NCBI GenBank assembly: GCA_905369775.1
Contig: CAJPJR010000006.1
Coordinates: forward strand, 1-64,000
Direction: 5' to 3'
Length of the DNA stretch: 64,000 nucleotides
Source: Prevotellaceae bacterium UBA1746
GTDB lineage: Bacteria > Bacteroidota > Bacteroidia > Bacteroidales > Bacteroidaceae
Shown here: positions 31,824-39,319 of the stretch, in pieces
Position numbering within the stretch: position 1 is the stretch's first letter
Layout of the letters: every line of letters begins with the position of its first letter
Position numbers and translations under genes: made by a program
The notes under the pieces: generated by a model
The model's input: the letters and a program-made list of their open reading frames with translations, nothing else
Databases searched by the model: none
What the model was told of the DNA's origin: nothing

Positions 31824-32540
31824 TCAGAGCCAAGAGTTCAGCTCTTCGAGTCGGTGCACTTCGCGGGTGGGGGCTGTAGGCGCGGTGAAGGTTTCGGGGT
31901 GGCGGTTGAAAAAAGCCGTGTCGATGCCCGCATTCATTGCGCCGACGATGTCGGTCGAAAAGTTGTCGCCAATCATCAGTGTGTGGGCGCGGTCGGCTCG
32001 CGTCTGTGCGAAAGCAAAATCAAAAAACTGCAGTGAGGGCTTGTTGGCTCCCGCCTCTTCGCTCAGCACCACCGTGTCGAAACTGCCGTTCATGCCCGCC
32101 GCTTCGATTTTTCGATACTGCACTTCGGCAAAACCATTGCTGCAAAGATGCAGCCGGTAGCCGCGCGAACGGAGATGGCGGAGCAGTTCGTGCGCTCCCT
32201 CCACCACTCCCGGCTTGGTGCTGCAGAGTTCGAGATACGTGTCGCTCAGTTGCAGGCAATAGGTGGTCGAGGTGTTGCAAGCGTCGCCCGTGGCGAGCGG
32301 CCGGCGAAAGCGTTCGACGATGAGCGTGTCGCGTTCGATTTCGCCGTGGGCGTATTGTGTCCAAAGCGCCTCATTGGTGGTCCAATAGGAGCGCGAAAAC
32401 GTTTCGAACGAGGGGAAGTGCTGCGCCAAATCGTAGTGGTCGTAGAGTTCGCGCAGGGCCAGCGACGAATTGCCGTGCGTGTCATAGAGCGTGTCGTCGA
32501 AGTCGATGAACAAATCAGTATAGGGGAGCGTCGGGGTCAT
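31824..32540 (-). CDS. HAD-superfamily hydrolase, YjjG-like nucleotidase
   Basis: The 238-residue protein has HAD motif I in LFIDFDDTLYDTHGN, the helical C1 cap (WTQYAHGEIERDTLIVERFRR), motif II in LHLCSNGF, the Lys of EEAGANKPSLQFFDFA and motif IV in LMIGDNFSTDIVGA. This fits the YjjG/YfnB group, which dephosphorylates non-canonical pyrimidine nucleotides. It is convergent with the HAD gene to its left, which is of a different subclass. Confidence 0.87.
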   Translation of the reverse strand: MTPTLPYTDLFIDFDDTLYDTHGNSSLALRELYDHYDLAQHFPSFETFSRSYWTTNEALWTQYAHGEIERDTLIVERFRRPLATGDACNTSTTYCLQLSDTYLELCSTKPGVVEGAHELLRHLRSRGYRLHLCSNGFAEVQYRKIEAAGMNGSFDTVVLSEEAGANKPSLQFFDFAFAQTRADRAHTLMIGDNFSTDIVGAMNAGIDTAFFNRHPETFTAPTAPTREVHRLEELNSWL

Positions 32541-32630
32541 GGGGAAACAGAGGTTGTGCGGAGAGGGTGCGAGGAAGGGTGGCGCAAAAGGGGGAATTTG
32601 TGGGGAAGCGGTGTGGGCGAGTCGCAGATT

Positions 32631-33281
32631 TCAGTCGAAGAGCAAGCGATAGAATTCCGCTTTTTTGTCGAGGGCCAGCGGATAGGCTCGCGATGAGGAG
32701 GGCATGCGCCAGAAATCGATGTCGCGACCCAGCGCGTGTGTGTCGGCCGGGCAGTGCACGAAGGTGCCGATCTTGGGGAGTTGCTTCACGCCGAGGGTGT
32801 CGCAGAGCACCTTGCCCGCCAGTCCGCCCGTGGTGACGATGCGATTGCAGTGGGGCATGGGGGCGAGCAGCGAAGAGATGTCGGTGGCTTCGACCACCTC
32901 GAGGAAGGCGTCGGAGGCATTGCCCTTGAGTCGACGAATACGGCGGGCGGTGTCGAAAAAGGCCAATCCTTCTTCGGCGGCGAAGTGGCGAATGGCGGCT
33001 TCGTCGAAACGTTTTTCGTCGGCGATCACGAAATGTTGGCGGTCGTCGAAGAAGAGGTGGCCCATGATGCGCCAGAAATCGTTGATGAAGTTGGGGTAAT
33101 AGAAGTGCATGCACCAACGGTTTTCGGTGGGCGGGAAACTGCCGAGAAAGAGCATGCGGCCGTTGGGCGGCAGGAAGGGCGAAAAGGGGTGCGACTCGAT
33201 GGGCAGTTCGTTTTGCGCTGCGAGTGCATCGGGCGAAGCGGTGGGCGGCGTGGCGATCGGGGATGTGGTAGAGGAGGACAT
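32631..33281 (-). CDS. Uracil-DNA-glycosylase superfamily protein
   Basis: The 216-residue protein shows UDG-fold motifs: MLFLGSFPPTENRWCMHFYYPN with NDFWRIMG (motif I region) and near the C-terminus FWRMPSSSRAYPL (motif II-like). The LGSFPP and NDFWRIMG layout resembles the atypical glycosylases of Bacteroidota better than Ung. It probably removes damaged or mismatched bases from DNA. The N-terminal ~30 residues are low-complexity and the real start may be later. The substrate is not determined. Confidence 0.75.
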   Translation of the reverse strand: MSSSTTSPIATPPTASPDALAAQNELPIESHPFSPFLPPNGRMLFLGSFPPTENRWCMHFYYPNFINDFWRIMGHLFFDDRQHFVIADEKRFDEAAIRHFAAEEGLAFFDTARRIRRLKGNASDAFLEVVEATDISSLLAPMPHCNRIVTTGGLAGKVLCDTLGVKQLPKIGTFVHCPADTHALGRDIDFWRMPSSSRAYPLALDKKAEFYRLLFD

Positions 33282-33348
33282 GGAGGAGGAAAAAGTGGCG
33301 GTGGAGCAAAGGGAGCTAAAAGCGGCGCACGGAGTGGCGGCAATGGGC

Positions 33349-34314
33349 TTACCACGCGTGGCGGTCGAGGAATTGGCGCACGCGGCGCTCGTATTCTTCC
33401 GGGTGGTCGATGTAGCTCATGGCGTGCGCCGAGTGGGGCGCGATCCACAGGGCTTTGATGCCCGGTTTGGCGGCATAGAGCGGGTGCACCATGGCGGTGG
33501 GCACAAAGGTGTCGTTGCCGCCGTGGATAAAGAACATCGGTTTCCGGCAGCGGCGCACGGCTTCGAGTGCCGAGGCCTCGTCGAACGACCAACCGTAGCG
33601 CCATTTGCACAAAGCGGAGGTGGCGGGAATGATGGGAAAGGCCGGGAGGCCGTAGCGCACGCGGAGTTCGGAGGCAAAGATGTCGCGCACGGAGGTGTAA
33701 CCACAGTCTTCGACGAAGGCGCGCAGGTAATTGGGCTGTCCGTCGGTGCCGCTGAGCATCATCGTGGTGGCAGCGCCCATGGAGACGCCGTGCACCACGA
33801 GGCGGAGACTGTCGGGCGAGAGGCGGAAGAGGCGTGGGGCGAGCTTTGCCCAGCGGAGCACGTCGAGGCGGTCGTTCCATCCCATGCCGATGTGCGTGCC
33901 GGGGGTGCGGCCGTGGTAGCGCAGATCGGGCAAGAGGAGGTGGGCGTTCATCGAGTGGGCATACATGCGCCCGATGTGGTACATGCGTCCCGCGGCATCG
34001 CCGTAGCCGTGTACCAGCAGGGCAACTCTCTGCGTGGGACGGGCGGAGCGCACGTAGCGGGCGTGGAGTGGCGTGCCGTCGGGGGCGATGATCGTGGTGT
34101 CGCGCAGGGCGTGCACACGATCGAGGCTGTCGAGCCACGGCCGCAGGGCGGGAACGTAGCGAATCATGGTGTCGCGCACCGTGGCTTCGCGGCGATAAGG
34201 GCTCGGCCCAGGGCAAATGGCCGTGCGGAGCATGAATTCGGCCGTGCCGTAGAGGCCCAGAAGCAGAACGACGAGTAGAGCGAGGAGGGAGTAGCGGTAA
34301 GGACGGAGGCGCAT
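33349..34314 (-). CDS. Membrane-anchored alpha/beta hydrolase
   Basis: The 321-residue protein has an N-terminal anchor (YSLLALLVVLLLGLYGTAEFML), then an alpha/beta-hydrolase domain: oxyanion strand ALLVHGYGDAAG, nucleophile elbow VVHGVSMGAAT (Ser), acid in FFIHGGNDTFVP (Asp) and His in APHSAHAMSY. This resembles the serine aminopeptidase S33/BAAT-like hydrolases of Bacteroidota. It probably faces the periplasm. Substrate unknown. It and the DNA glycosylase gene are on the same strand, separated by 67 bases. Confidence 0.87.
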   Translation of the reverse strand: MRLRPYRYSLLALLVVLLLGLYGTAEFMLRTAICPGPSPYRREATVRDTMIRYVPALRPWLDSLDRVHALRDTTIIAPDGTPLHARYVRSARPTQRVALLVHGYGDAAGRMYHIGRMYAHSMNAHLLLPDLRYHGRTPGTHIGMGWNDRLDVLRWAKLAPRLFRLSPDSLRLVVHGVSMGAATTMMLSGTDGQPNYLRAFVEDCGYTSVRDIFASELRVRYGLPAFPIIPATSALCKWRYGWSFDEASALEAVRRCRKPMFFIHGGNDTFVPTAMVHPLYAAKPGIKALWIAPHSAHAMSYIDHPEEYERRVRQFLDRHAW

Positions 34315-34368
34315 GGGCGAAGCGGGAATGGCAGTGGAGGGGAAATAGAGGGAGTGTACCTATATGTG

Positions 34369-34408
34369 AACTCCCTCTCCCGAAATTGCTTTCAAGAGAG
34401 GGAGTTTT
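34369..34408. terminator. Stem-loop between the NlpE-like lipoprotein gene and the hydrolase gene
   Basis: Arms AACTCCCTCTC (34369-34379) and GAGAGGGAGTT (34396-34406) are perfect. The T-run (TTTTG) is on the plus strand only, yet both flanking genes are on the minus strand, so the direction of action is unclear. Confidence 0.5.
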
Positions 34409-34457
34409 GTTGTTGCTTGTGCGGCTGCGCTATGGCGCTTAGCACAGGCAAAGCTGC

Positions 34458-34883
34458 TTATTTCTTCAGCTTGAGGTCGTAGTTCATGCCGGAAGCAGCG
34501 GGAGTGAGCGTGCTGTCGCCAACGAGCGAGAGGGTGCTGTCGTTCTTCTGGAGGAAGTAGCGCACGTCGTCCTGAGCGATGACGAGCTTGAAGCCCTTGG
34601 CGTCCTTGCTCTGTACGGCTTCGAATTTACCGGTCTTGGGAGCAGCAGCTGCGCTGTCCTTCGTGCTGGTTTCGGTGAGGGAGAAACCGTTGGTGCTGTC
34701 CTGAGCGAGAGCGAGGCGCGTGTTGAACGTGCCGTCACCGCCGGGGAGTTGGCCTTCGTATACGAGAGAGTCGGCAGTAGTGGCTGCGCTATCGCCACCG
34801 TTGGCAGCGCCGGAAGTTTGTCCTTTTTGGCCGCAAGCCACCATCAGTGCGCTTGCTGCAACGAGAAAGAGAATCTTTTTCAT
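34458..34883 (-). CDS. NlpE-like lipoprotein lacking the usual Cys pair
   Basis: The 141-residue lipoprotein has the signal MKKILFLVAASALMVAC with cleavage before Cys17, a Gly/Ser/Thr linker, then a domain starting VYEGQLPGGDGTFNTRLALAQDS. This follows the YxGxLPCADC beginning of NlpE N-terminal domains, but the CADC pair is replaced by GGDG. It goes on with GFSLTETSTKD and a C-terminal beta strand. It is likely periplasmic or surface-attached, possibly a copper or envelope-stress sensor relative. ATG 34883 is chosen for the signal peptide and the promoter just upstream. Confidence 0.78.
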   Translation of the reverse strand: MKKILFLVAASALMVACGQKGQTSGAANGGDSAATTADSLVYEGQLPGGDGTFNTRLALAQDSTNGFSLTETSTKDSAAAAPKTGKFEAVQSKDAKGFKLVIAQDDVRYFLQKNDSTLSLVGDSTLTPAASGMNYDLKLKK

Positions 34884-34919
34884 GTGATGTGTGATGAATG
34901 ATTGATTTGTTTGTGGGCG

Positions 34920-34949
34920 CAAAGTTATGTATTTCCCCCACGTGGCAAA
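34920..34949 (-). promoter_or_regulatory. Promoter of the NlpE-like lipoprotein gene
   Basis: On the minus strand TTTG (34949-34946), an 18-base spacer and TAACTTTG (34927-34920) fit the consensus, about 37 bases before the start codon. Confidence 0.65.
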
Positions 34950-35251
34950 AAGAGAGGGCAACAAAAAGATGCAAAAGGTCGCGGAGTTTGTTGTTTTCGT
35001 CGGATGCACGTGGCAAATTTGCAGTTCATGTGGCAAAATCGACCCTTCGAGCGTTGTCTGTCCCAAGAATTATTCGCAATTTTGCCGAACGCCTCAAACG
35101 CAAGTGCCCATTTTCAGACCGAGTGACGGCGTGCGCGGGCACTCGTCCGGCTGTGTCGGGCGACTGCGCGCGGTAGAACATCGCGTTGTCGCCGGCACGG
35201 CGGAGCAAGTGGGTCGATTGAGGTGGGAAATGTCAGTAAAAATACAACGCT

Positions 35252-35785
35252 ATGCAGTACATTGGTGTCTTTCTTTCTTCTCGCGACGAGGTCCCGGCGA
35301 GCTATCGAGAAGCGGCCGAGCAAGTGGGACAGTGGATCGGCGAAACCCGCAGAACCCTGGTCTACGGTGGTTCGGGCGTGGGGCTCATGGAAGTGTTGGC
35401 GCGTGCCGCCAAACAATCCGGCGCACGGGTGTTTGGCATCGTGCCGCAATTTGTGGTGGATCGCCACATCGTGAGCGAAACGCTCGATGTCGAGATTCGC
35501 ACCGCCGCACTGAGCGACCGCAAAACGGTGATGATCGATCGGAGCGATGTGTTGGTGGCCCTGCCCGGTGGGGTCGGCACGCTCGATGAAGTCTTCACGG
35601 TGTTGGCGGCCCGCACGGCCAACGAAACACACAAGCGAGTCGTCCTCTATGATGTGGACGGCTGTTGGCAAACGCTCATCGCTCTGCTCGATCAGCTGGT
35701 GGAGCAGGGACTGTATGGGGCCGATCAGCGCAAAGCGATCGATGTGGCCACCAACATTGCCGAACTTGAGGAGCTCTGCAGCTGA
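35252..35785 (+). CDS. LOG-family nucleotide 5'-monophosphate phosphoribohydrolase
   Basis: The 177-residue protein has the LOG signatures LVYGGSGVGLMEVLARAA and the catalytic ALPGGVGTLDEVFTVLA (PGGxGTxxE). These lysine-decarboxylase-like proteins split adenine ribotides such as AMP or cytokinin ribotides into base and ribose 5-phosphate. Its probable role here is nucleotide salvage. Together with the AMP nucleosidase it gives two routes from AMP-like nucleotides in the window. The 34950-35251 gap upstream shows no clear promoter. Confidence 0.9.
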   Translation: MQYIGVFLSSRDEVPASYREAAEQVGQWIGETRRTLVYGGSGVGLMEVLARAAKQSGARVFGIVPQFVVDRHIVSETLDVEIRTAALSDRKTVMIDRSDVLVALPGGVGTLDEVFTVLAARTANETHKRVVLYDVDGCWQTLIALLDQLVEQGLYGADQRKAIDVATNIAELEELCS

Positions 35786-35870
35786 CGGCGCGCAAAGGCC
35801 TTCGGAGTCGAGACGATCTTCCTATATATATAATGAGTACAACGCAACCTCTTCATCCTCTTTTCACGGC

Positions 35871-36932
35871 ATGACACATCCTTTTTCCCGGGCCTTGCTC
35901 GATTGGTATGCTGAGCACGGACGGGAATTGCCGTGGCGCGAAACGGCAGACCCCTACCGCATTTGGGTTTCCGAGATCATTCTTCAGCAAACGCGCGTGG
36001 CGCAGGGCTACGACTACTATTTGCGTTTCGTGGAGCGCTTCCCCACGGTCGAAACGCTGGCCGCCGCCACAGAAGACGAGGTGTTGCACCGGTGGGAAGG
36101 CCTGGGCTACTATTCGCGTGCGCGGAATTTGCATGCCGCCGCGCAGCAAATTGTGGCACTCGGCGCATTTCCCCGTGACTATGCCGGCGTGCGGGCCCTC
36201 AAAGGGGTGGGCGACTACACGGCGGCAGCCATCTGTTCTTTCGCCTATGGCCTACCCACAGCCGTAGTGGACGGGAATGTCTATCGGGTGCTCGCGCGCT
36301 ATTTTGCCATCGACACCCCGATCGATGTCGCGGCCGGCAAGAAGGAGTTTGCTCAGTTGGCAGCTTCGTTGTTGGTGCCCGATCGCGCGGCCGACTACAA
36401 TCAGGCCATCATGGATTTCGGGGCGGTGCAGTGCACACCGCGCGCGCCGCGGTGCTTGGTTTGCCCACTGGTGGAAAGTTGTGCCGCGCGGAGCGAAGGG
36501 CGCGTGGAGGATTACCCGGTGAAGAGCAAGAAGGTGGCCGTCTCGCACCGCTATTTCACCTACGTGCTGCTTGTCGACACGGCAGATGCGGAGTCTGCGT
36601 TGTTCATTCGGCGCCGTGCGGCCGGCGATATCTGGCAGGGACTCTACGAACCGTTGCTCATGGAGAGCCCCGCTCCCTTGCAACCGGAGGAGGTCGCCGC
36701 TCGGCTCGATGCGCTCGGGGTGAAAACTGCAGCAACGCTCGAGCCGCTGGTGAGTGACCTCAAACACGAGCTCACGCACCGGCGCTTGCACGTCGACGCC
36801 TACCGATTGTGTGCTTCGCAATCGCCGGCCGGCGATTGGTTGCGCGTGCCGCTTTCGCAGCTTGGGGACTATGCTTTCCCGAAAGTGGTGAACCTCTTAT
36901 GCGAACGCGCCTTCACTCCGTCGTCGGAATGA
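35871..36932 (+). CDS. mutY: A/G-specific adenine glycosylase
   Basis: The 353-residue enzyme has the HhH-GPD fold: ELPWRETADPYRIWVSEIILQQTRV, the catalytic region ALKGVGDYTAAAICSFAYG with VDGNVYRVLAR (Asp), and the four-cysteine Fe-S cluster CTPRAPRCLVCPLVESC. A C-terminal NUDIX-like domain (from about residue 230) recognises 8-oxoguanine. It removes adenine mispaired with 8-oxoG. I chose ATG 35871 because family homology begins there; the longer frame runs into the upstream gene. An inverted repeat GCGCCTTCA/TGAAGGCGC (36906-36939) overlaps its stop and may end the transcript. Confidence 0.95.
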   Translation: MTHPFSRALLDWYAEHGRELPWRETADPYRIWVSEIILQQTRVAQGYDYYLRFVERFPTVETLAAATEDEVLHRWEGLGYYSRARNLHAAAQQIVALGAFPRDYAGVRALKGVGDYTAAAICSFAYGLPTAVVDGNVYRVLARYFAIDTPIDVAAGKKEFAQLAASLLVPDRAADYNQAIMDFGAVQCTPRAPRCLVCPLVESCAARSEGRVEDYPVKSKKVAVSHRYFTYVLLVDTADAESALFIRRRAAGDIWQGLYEPLLMESPAPLQPEEVAARLDALGVKTAATLEPLVSDLKHELTHRRLHVDAYRLCASQSPAGDWLRVPLSQLGDYAFPKVVNLLCERAFTPSSE

Positions 36933-36968
36933 AGGCGCGCTCGTTGTGTTGCGGGGAAGGCAGTGCAA

Positions 36969-37529
36969 TCAGTGTTGCATGCGCAGATAGGTTTGGCCGA
37001 AAGCCGTGACGCTGCCGTTTTCGCGGAAGCCCGCGGCGGCATAGAGCCGGCGTGCCCCCGGATTGTCGGGATCTACCAGCAGGGTGGGGCGCAGTTGCAG
37101 CCGGGCAGCACGTTGCACCGCCTGTGCGAGCAGCGCACGGCCCACACCGCGGCCGCGGGCCGTGGGGGCGACGGCGAGCGAATCGATGTAGTATTCGCCG
37201 ACGGTGGCCTCATCTTCCATGCTGTCGACGTCCATTCCCGCAAAGGCCGGCAAGAGAGCGAAGGTGCGTGTGCGGAGACTGTGGTAATGGGCGCCGTCGT
37301 AGGCCAAGATGAGCCCCACCGGTTCGGCGTCGATCTCGGCCAATAGGGCATGTCGGTGGCTGTAGAGCACATCGTCGCGGCGACAAACTTCGGTGAGTTC
37401 GTCCCATGCTTGGGTTTGTGCGGCGCTGAGTGGGACTTCGTACATGTGCCAGTGCAAAGCCTCGAGCACGTGGCGCGCCACAAAGCGGGCATCGTCGGCC
37501 GTGGCCGGGCGAAAATGAAGAGAAGACAT
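36969..37529 (-). CDS. GNAT-family N-acetyltransferase
   Basis: The 186-residue protein has GNAT motif A in IDSLAVAPTARGRGVGRALLAQAV, which binds acetyl-CoA pyrophosphate, followed by LVDPDNPGARRLYAAAGFREN. The N-terminus FRPATADDARFVARHVLEAL is typical of the RimI/PhnO-like group. The acceptor is unknown. ATG 37529 is preferred because the upstream extension is basic and not homologous-looking. It converges on mutY with 36 bases between. Confidence 0.87.
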   Translation of the reverse strand: MSSLHFRPATADDARFVARHVLEALHWHMYEVPLSAAQTQAWDELTEVCRRDDVLYSHRHALLAEIDAEPVGLILAYDGAHYHSLRTRTFALLPAFAGMDVDSMEDEATVGEYYIDSLAVAPTARGRGVGRALLAQAVQRAARLQLRPTLLVDPDNPGARRLYAAAGFRENGSVTAFGQTYLRMQH

Positions 37530-37717
37530 GATGGCGTGATTTCGTTTTGTGGCGAAGTTACGCGAAACCTGCGCCCTTTCCAAACAAAACGCGAAGTTTC
37601 TCGGGCTTTTCCTTTTGCTTTGTGCCTGAACTCCCGCACAGAAAGGCAAAAACACGGAAGGCGAAAGCCGAAAAAACTTAATATTGCACCCGAATCTCCA
37701 AAAACTTCAGATTGTCG

Positions 37718-37749
37718 CTTGCGATATATGCCGCTTTTTTCTACCTTTG
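37718..37749 (+). promoter_or_regulatory. Promoter of gpx: CTTG (37718-37721), 20-bp spacer, TACCTTTG (37742-37749)
   Basis: Exact -7 box and good spacing. The leader to the ATG at 37920 would be about 165 bases long and contains alternative in-frame ATGs at 37833 and 37839. Confidence 0.7.
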
Positions 37750-37919
37750 CATCCAGACAACGGAAGTTTGGTGCTGAACAGCCCTCTTTCGAACATACAG
37801 ACTAACAACAAATTCTCAAACACGCACAACGTATGGCTATGATCTGCAATTGTCCGCCACCGCCTCACGGGGTATCGACCCTGCATCTGGGCCGTCACTT
37901 TGTGCAAAAGCGAAAAGCT

Positions 37920-38468
37920 ATGGCAACGGTCTACGATTTTCAACTCAAAGACAAAAAAGGCAACGAAGTGAGCCTTTCCGACTATAAAGGTAAAGTACTG
38001 CTCATTGTCAATACGGCTACGGAATGTGGCTTCACGCCCCAGTATGACGAACTCGAAGCGCTCTACAAAGCCCATCGCGCTCAGGGACTGGAGATTCTCG
38101 ACATCCCTTGCAACCAGTTCGGCGGACAGGCTCCCGGCAGCGACGAGGAGATTCACGAGTTCTGCACCATGAAGTTTGGCGTGGAATTTCCGCAGTTCAA
38201 AAAATCGGACGTCAACGGCGCCGACGAACTTCCCCTCTACACCTTCCTCAAGCAGCAGAAAGGCTTCGCCGGCTTTGATGCCAACCACAAGCTCACGCCC
38301 ATTCTCGAAGGCATGTTCGACAAGGCCACGCCCGATTGGCGCAAGAGCAACGATATCAAGTGGAACTTCACCAAATTCCTCATTGATCGGGAGGGACACG
38401 TCGTGGCTCGCTTCGAACCCACCCACGATATCAAAGACATCGAAAAGCAAATCGAACAGCTTCTCTAA
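37920..38468 (+). CDS. Glutathione peroxidase family thiol peroxidase
   Basis: The 182-residue protein starts MATVYDFQLKDKKGNEVSL and carries the catalytic motif NTATECGFTPQY with Cys in the peroxidatic position, then CNQFGGQAPGS (Gln) and KWNFTKFLIDREG (Trp, Asn). It reduces peroxides, most probably with thioredoxin as donor since Bacteroidota generally lack glutathione. The resolving Cys may be in the HEFCTMKFG segment. The 29-residue N-terminal extension allowed by an upstream ATG is not family-like. It lies upstream of an OhrR-type regulator, which suggests peroxide control. Confidence 0.93.
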   Translation: MATVYDFQLKDKKGNEVSLSDYKGKVLLIVNTATECGFTPQYDELEALYKAHRAQGLEILDIPCNQFGGQAPGSDEEIHEFCTMKFGVEFPQFKKSDVNGADELPLYTFLKQQKGFAGFDANHKLTPILEGMFDKATPDWRKSNDIKWNFTKFLIDREGHVVARFEPTHDIKDIEKQIEQLL

Positions 38469-38500
38469 GCTGACAATCAAAGACTAAACCCCTTTTTCAT

Positions 38501-38536
38501 AACCGACCGGCAGTGTCCACACATTGCCTGTCGGTT
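38501..38536. promoter_or_regulatory. Near-perfect 16-bp inverted repeat between gpx and ohrR
   Basis: Arms AACCGACCGGCAGTGT (38501-38516) and ACATTGCCTGTCGGTT (38521-38536) pair at 14 of 16 positions around a CCAC loop. No T-run follows. It could be an operator for the downstream MarR-type protein or an mRNA hairpin that sets the ratio of the two genes. Confidence 0.5.
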
Positions 38537-38565
38537 GTGTGCGCTTAAAGGGAAAAAAGACGAAC

Positions 38566-39021
38566 ATGGACTACGAAAAATTGAAACTAGACAAGCAACT
38601 TTGCTTTCGCCTCTACGCTGCCAGCCGACTCATTACGCAAGCCTATCGCCCCTATTTGGACAAACTCGGTGTGACCTATCCCCAGTATTTGGTCTTGATG
38701 GTGCTGTGGGAAACCGACGAATTGCCCGTGAATGACATCGCCAAGCGTTTGGCGCTTGAAACCAACACGGTGACGCCGCTCATTCAGCGCATGGAGCGTG
38801 AAGGCATCGTCAATCGCACCAAGGGAAAGGTCGATACGCGCCAGACCATCGTGAGTCTCACCGCACACGGCAAAGAACTGCGCGAACAATCAGTGGGTAT
38901 TCCCGACTGCATGCTCGAAATTCTTTGTGGAAACGGTGTGCACGAATCGTCCATCGCTGAAATTCTCCCTTTGCTCGACGAGCTCATCGACAGTCTCAAG
39001 AAGCGCGAGAAAGACAATTGA
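38566..39021 (+). CDS. MarR/OhrR-type redox regulator
   Basis: The 151-residue protein matches OhrR: KLDKQLCFRLYAASRLITQAYRPYLDKLGVTYPQYLVLMVLWE, with the N-terminal reactive Cys in QLCF. The winged helix lies in AKRLALETNTVTPLIQRMEREGIVNRTKGKVDTRQTIVSLT. Peroxide oxidation of that Cys releases DNA in characterised OhrR proteins. A thiol peroxidase lies directly upstream, 97 bases away. Two further Cys near the C-terminus (DCMLEILC) could form a disulfide. ATG 38566 fits the family start. Confidence 0.88.
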   Translation: MDYEKLKLDKQLCFRLYAASRLITQAYRPYLDKLGVTYPQYLVLMVLWETDELPVNDIAKRLALETNTVTPLIQRMEREGIVNRTKGKVDTRQTIVSLTAHGKELREQSVGIPDCMLEILCGNGVHESSIAEILPLLDELIDSLKKREKDN

Positions 39022-39275
39022 GGCTTTTCGCTTGCGGCACCGGGCGACACGGCGCCGCAGCCCCCACGTGGGGTCACTGCGCGACACACTTCTTGTGCCG
39101 CGCAGTGTTTTTGTGATGAGGCTGCGAGCAATGGACGTGAGAAATGCTGCACATCGATAGCGTTGTCGCTGTTGTGAGCAGTCGGAGGGGAGCATGGCGC
39201 AGAAGGCGCTCGTATTTTTTCGACCGAACGGCAAAAAAATCAAGACGCGGAGGGCGCGGAATCAAAAGTTGTTTA

Positions 39276-39283
39276 TAACTTTG
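39276..39283 (+). promoter_or_regulatory. -7 element TAACTTTG for recQ-glnS
   Basis: Exact TAnnTTTG match about 36 bases before the ATG at 39320; no clear -33 element. Confidence 0.5.
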
Positions 39284-39319
39284 CGAGAGGAACTCACCTT
39301 CTATTTATGTCCATCTCCC

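Noticed and set aside
31506..32036. 176-codon plus-strand frame starting in a terminator
   Set aside because: It begins inside the hairpin at 31487-31528 and overlaps a conserved minus-strand HAD gene.
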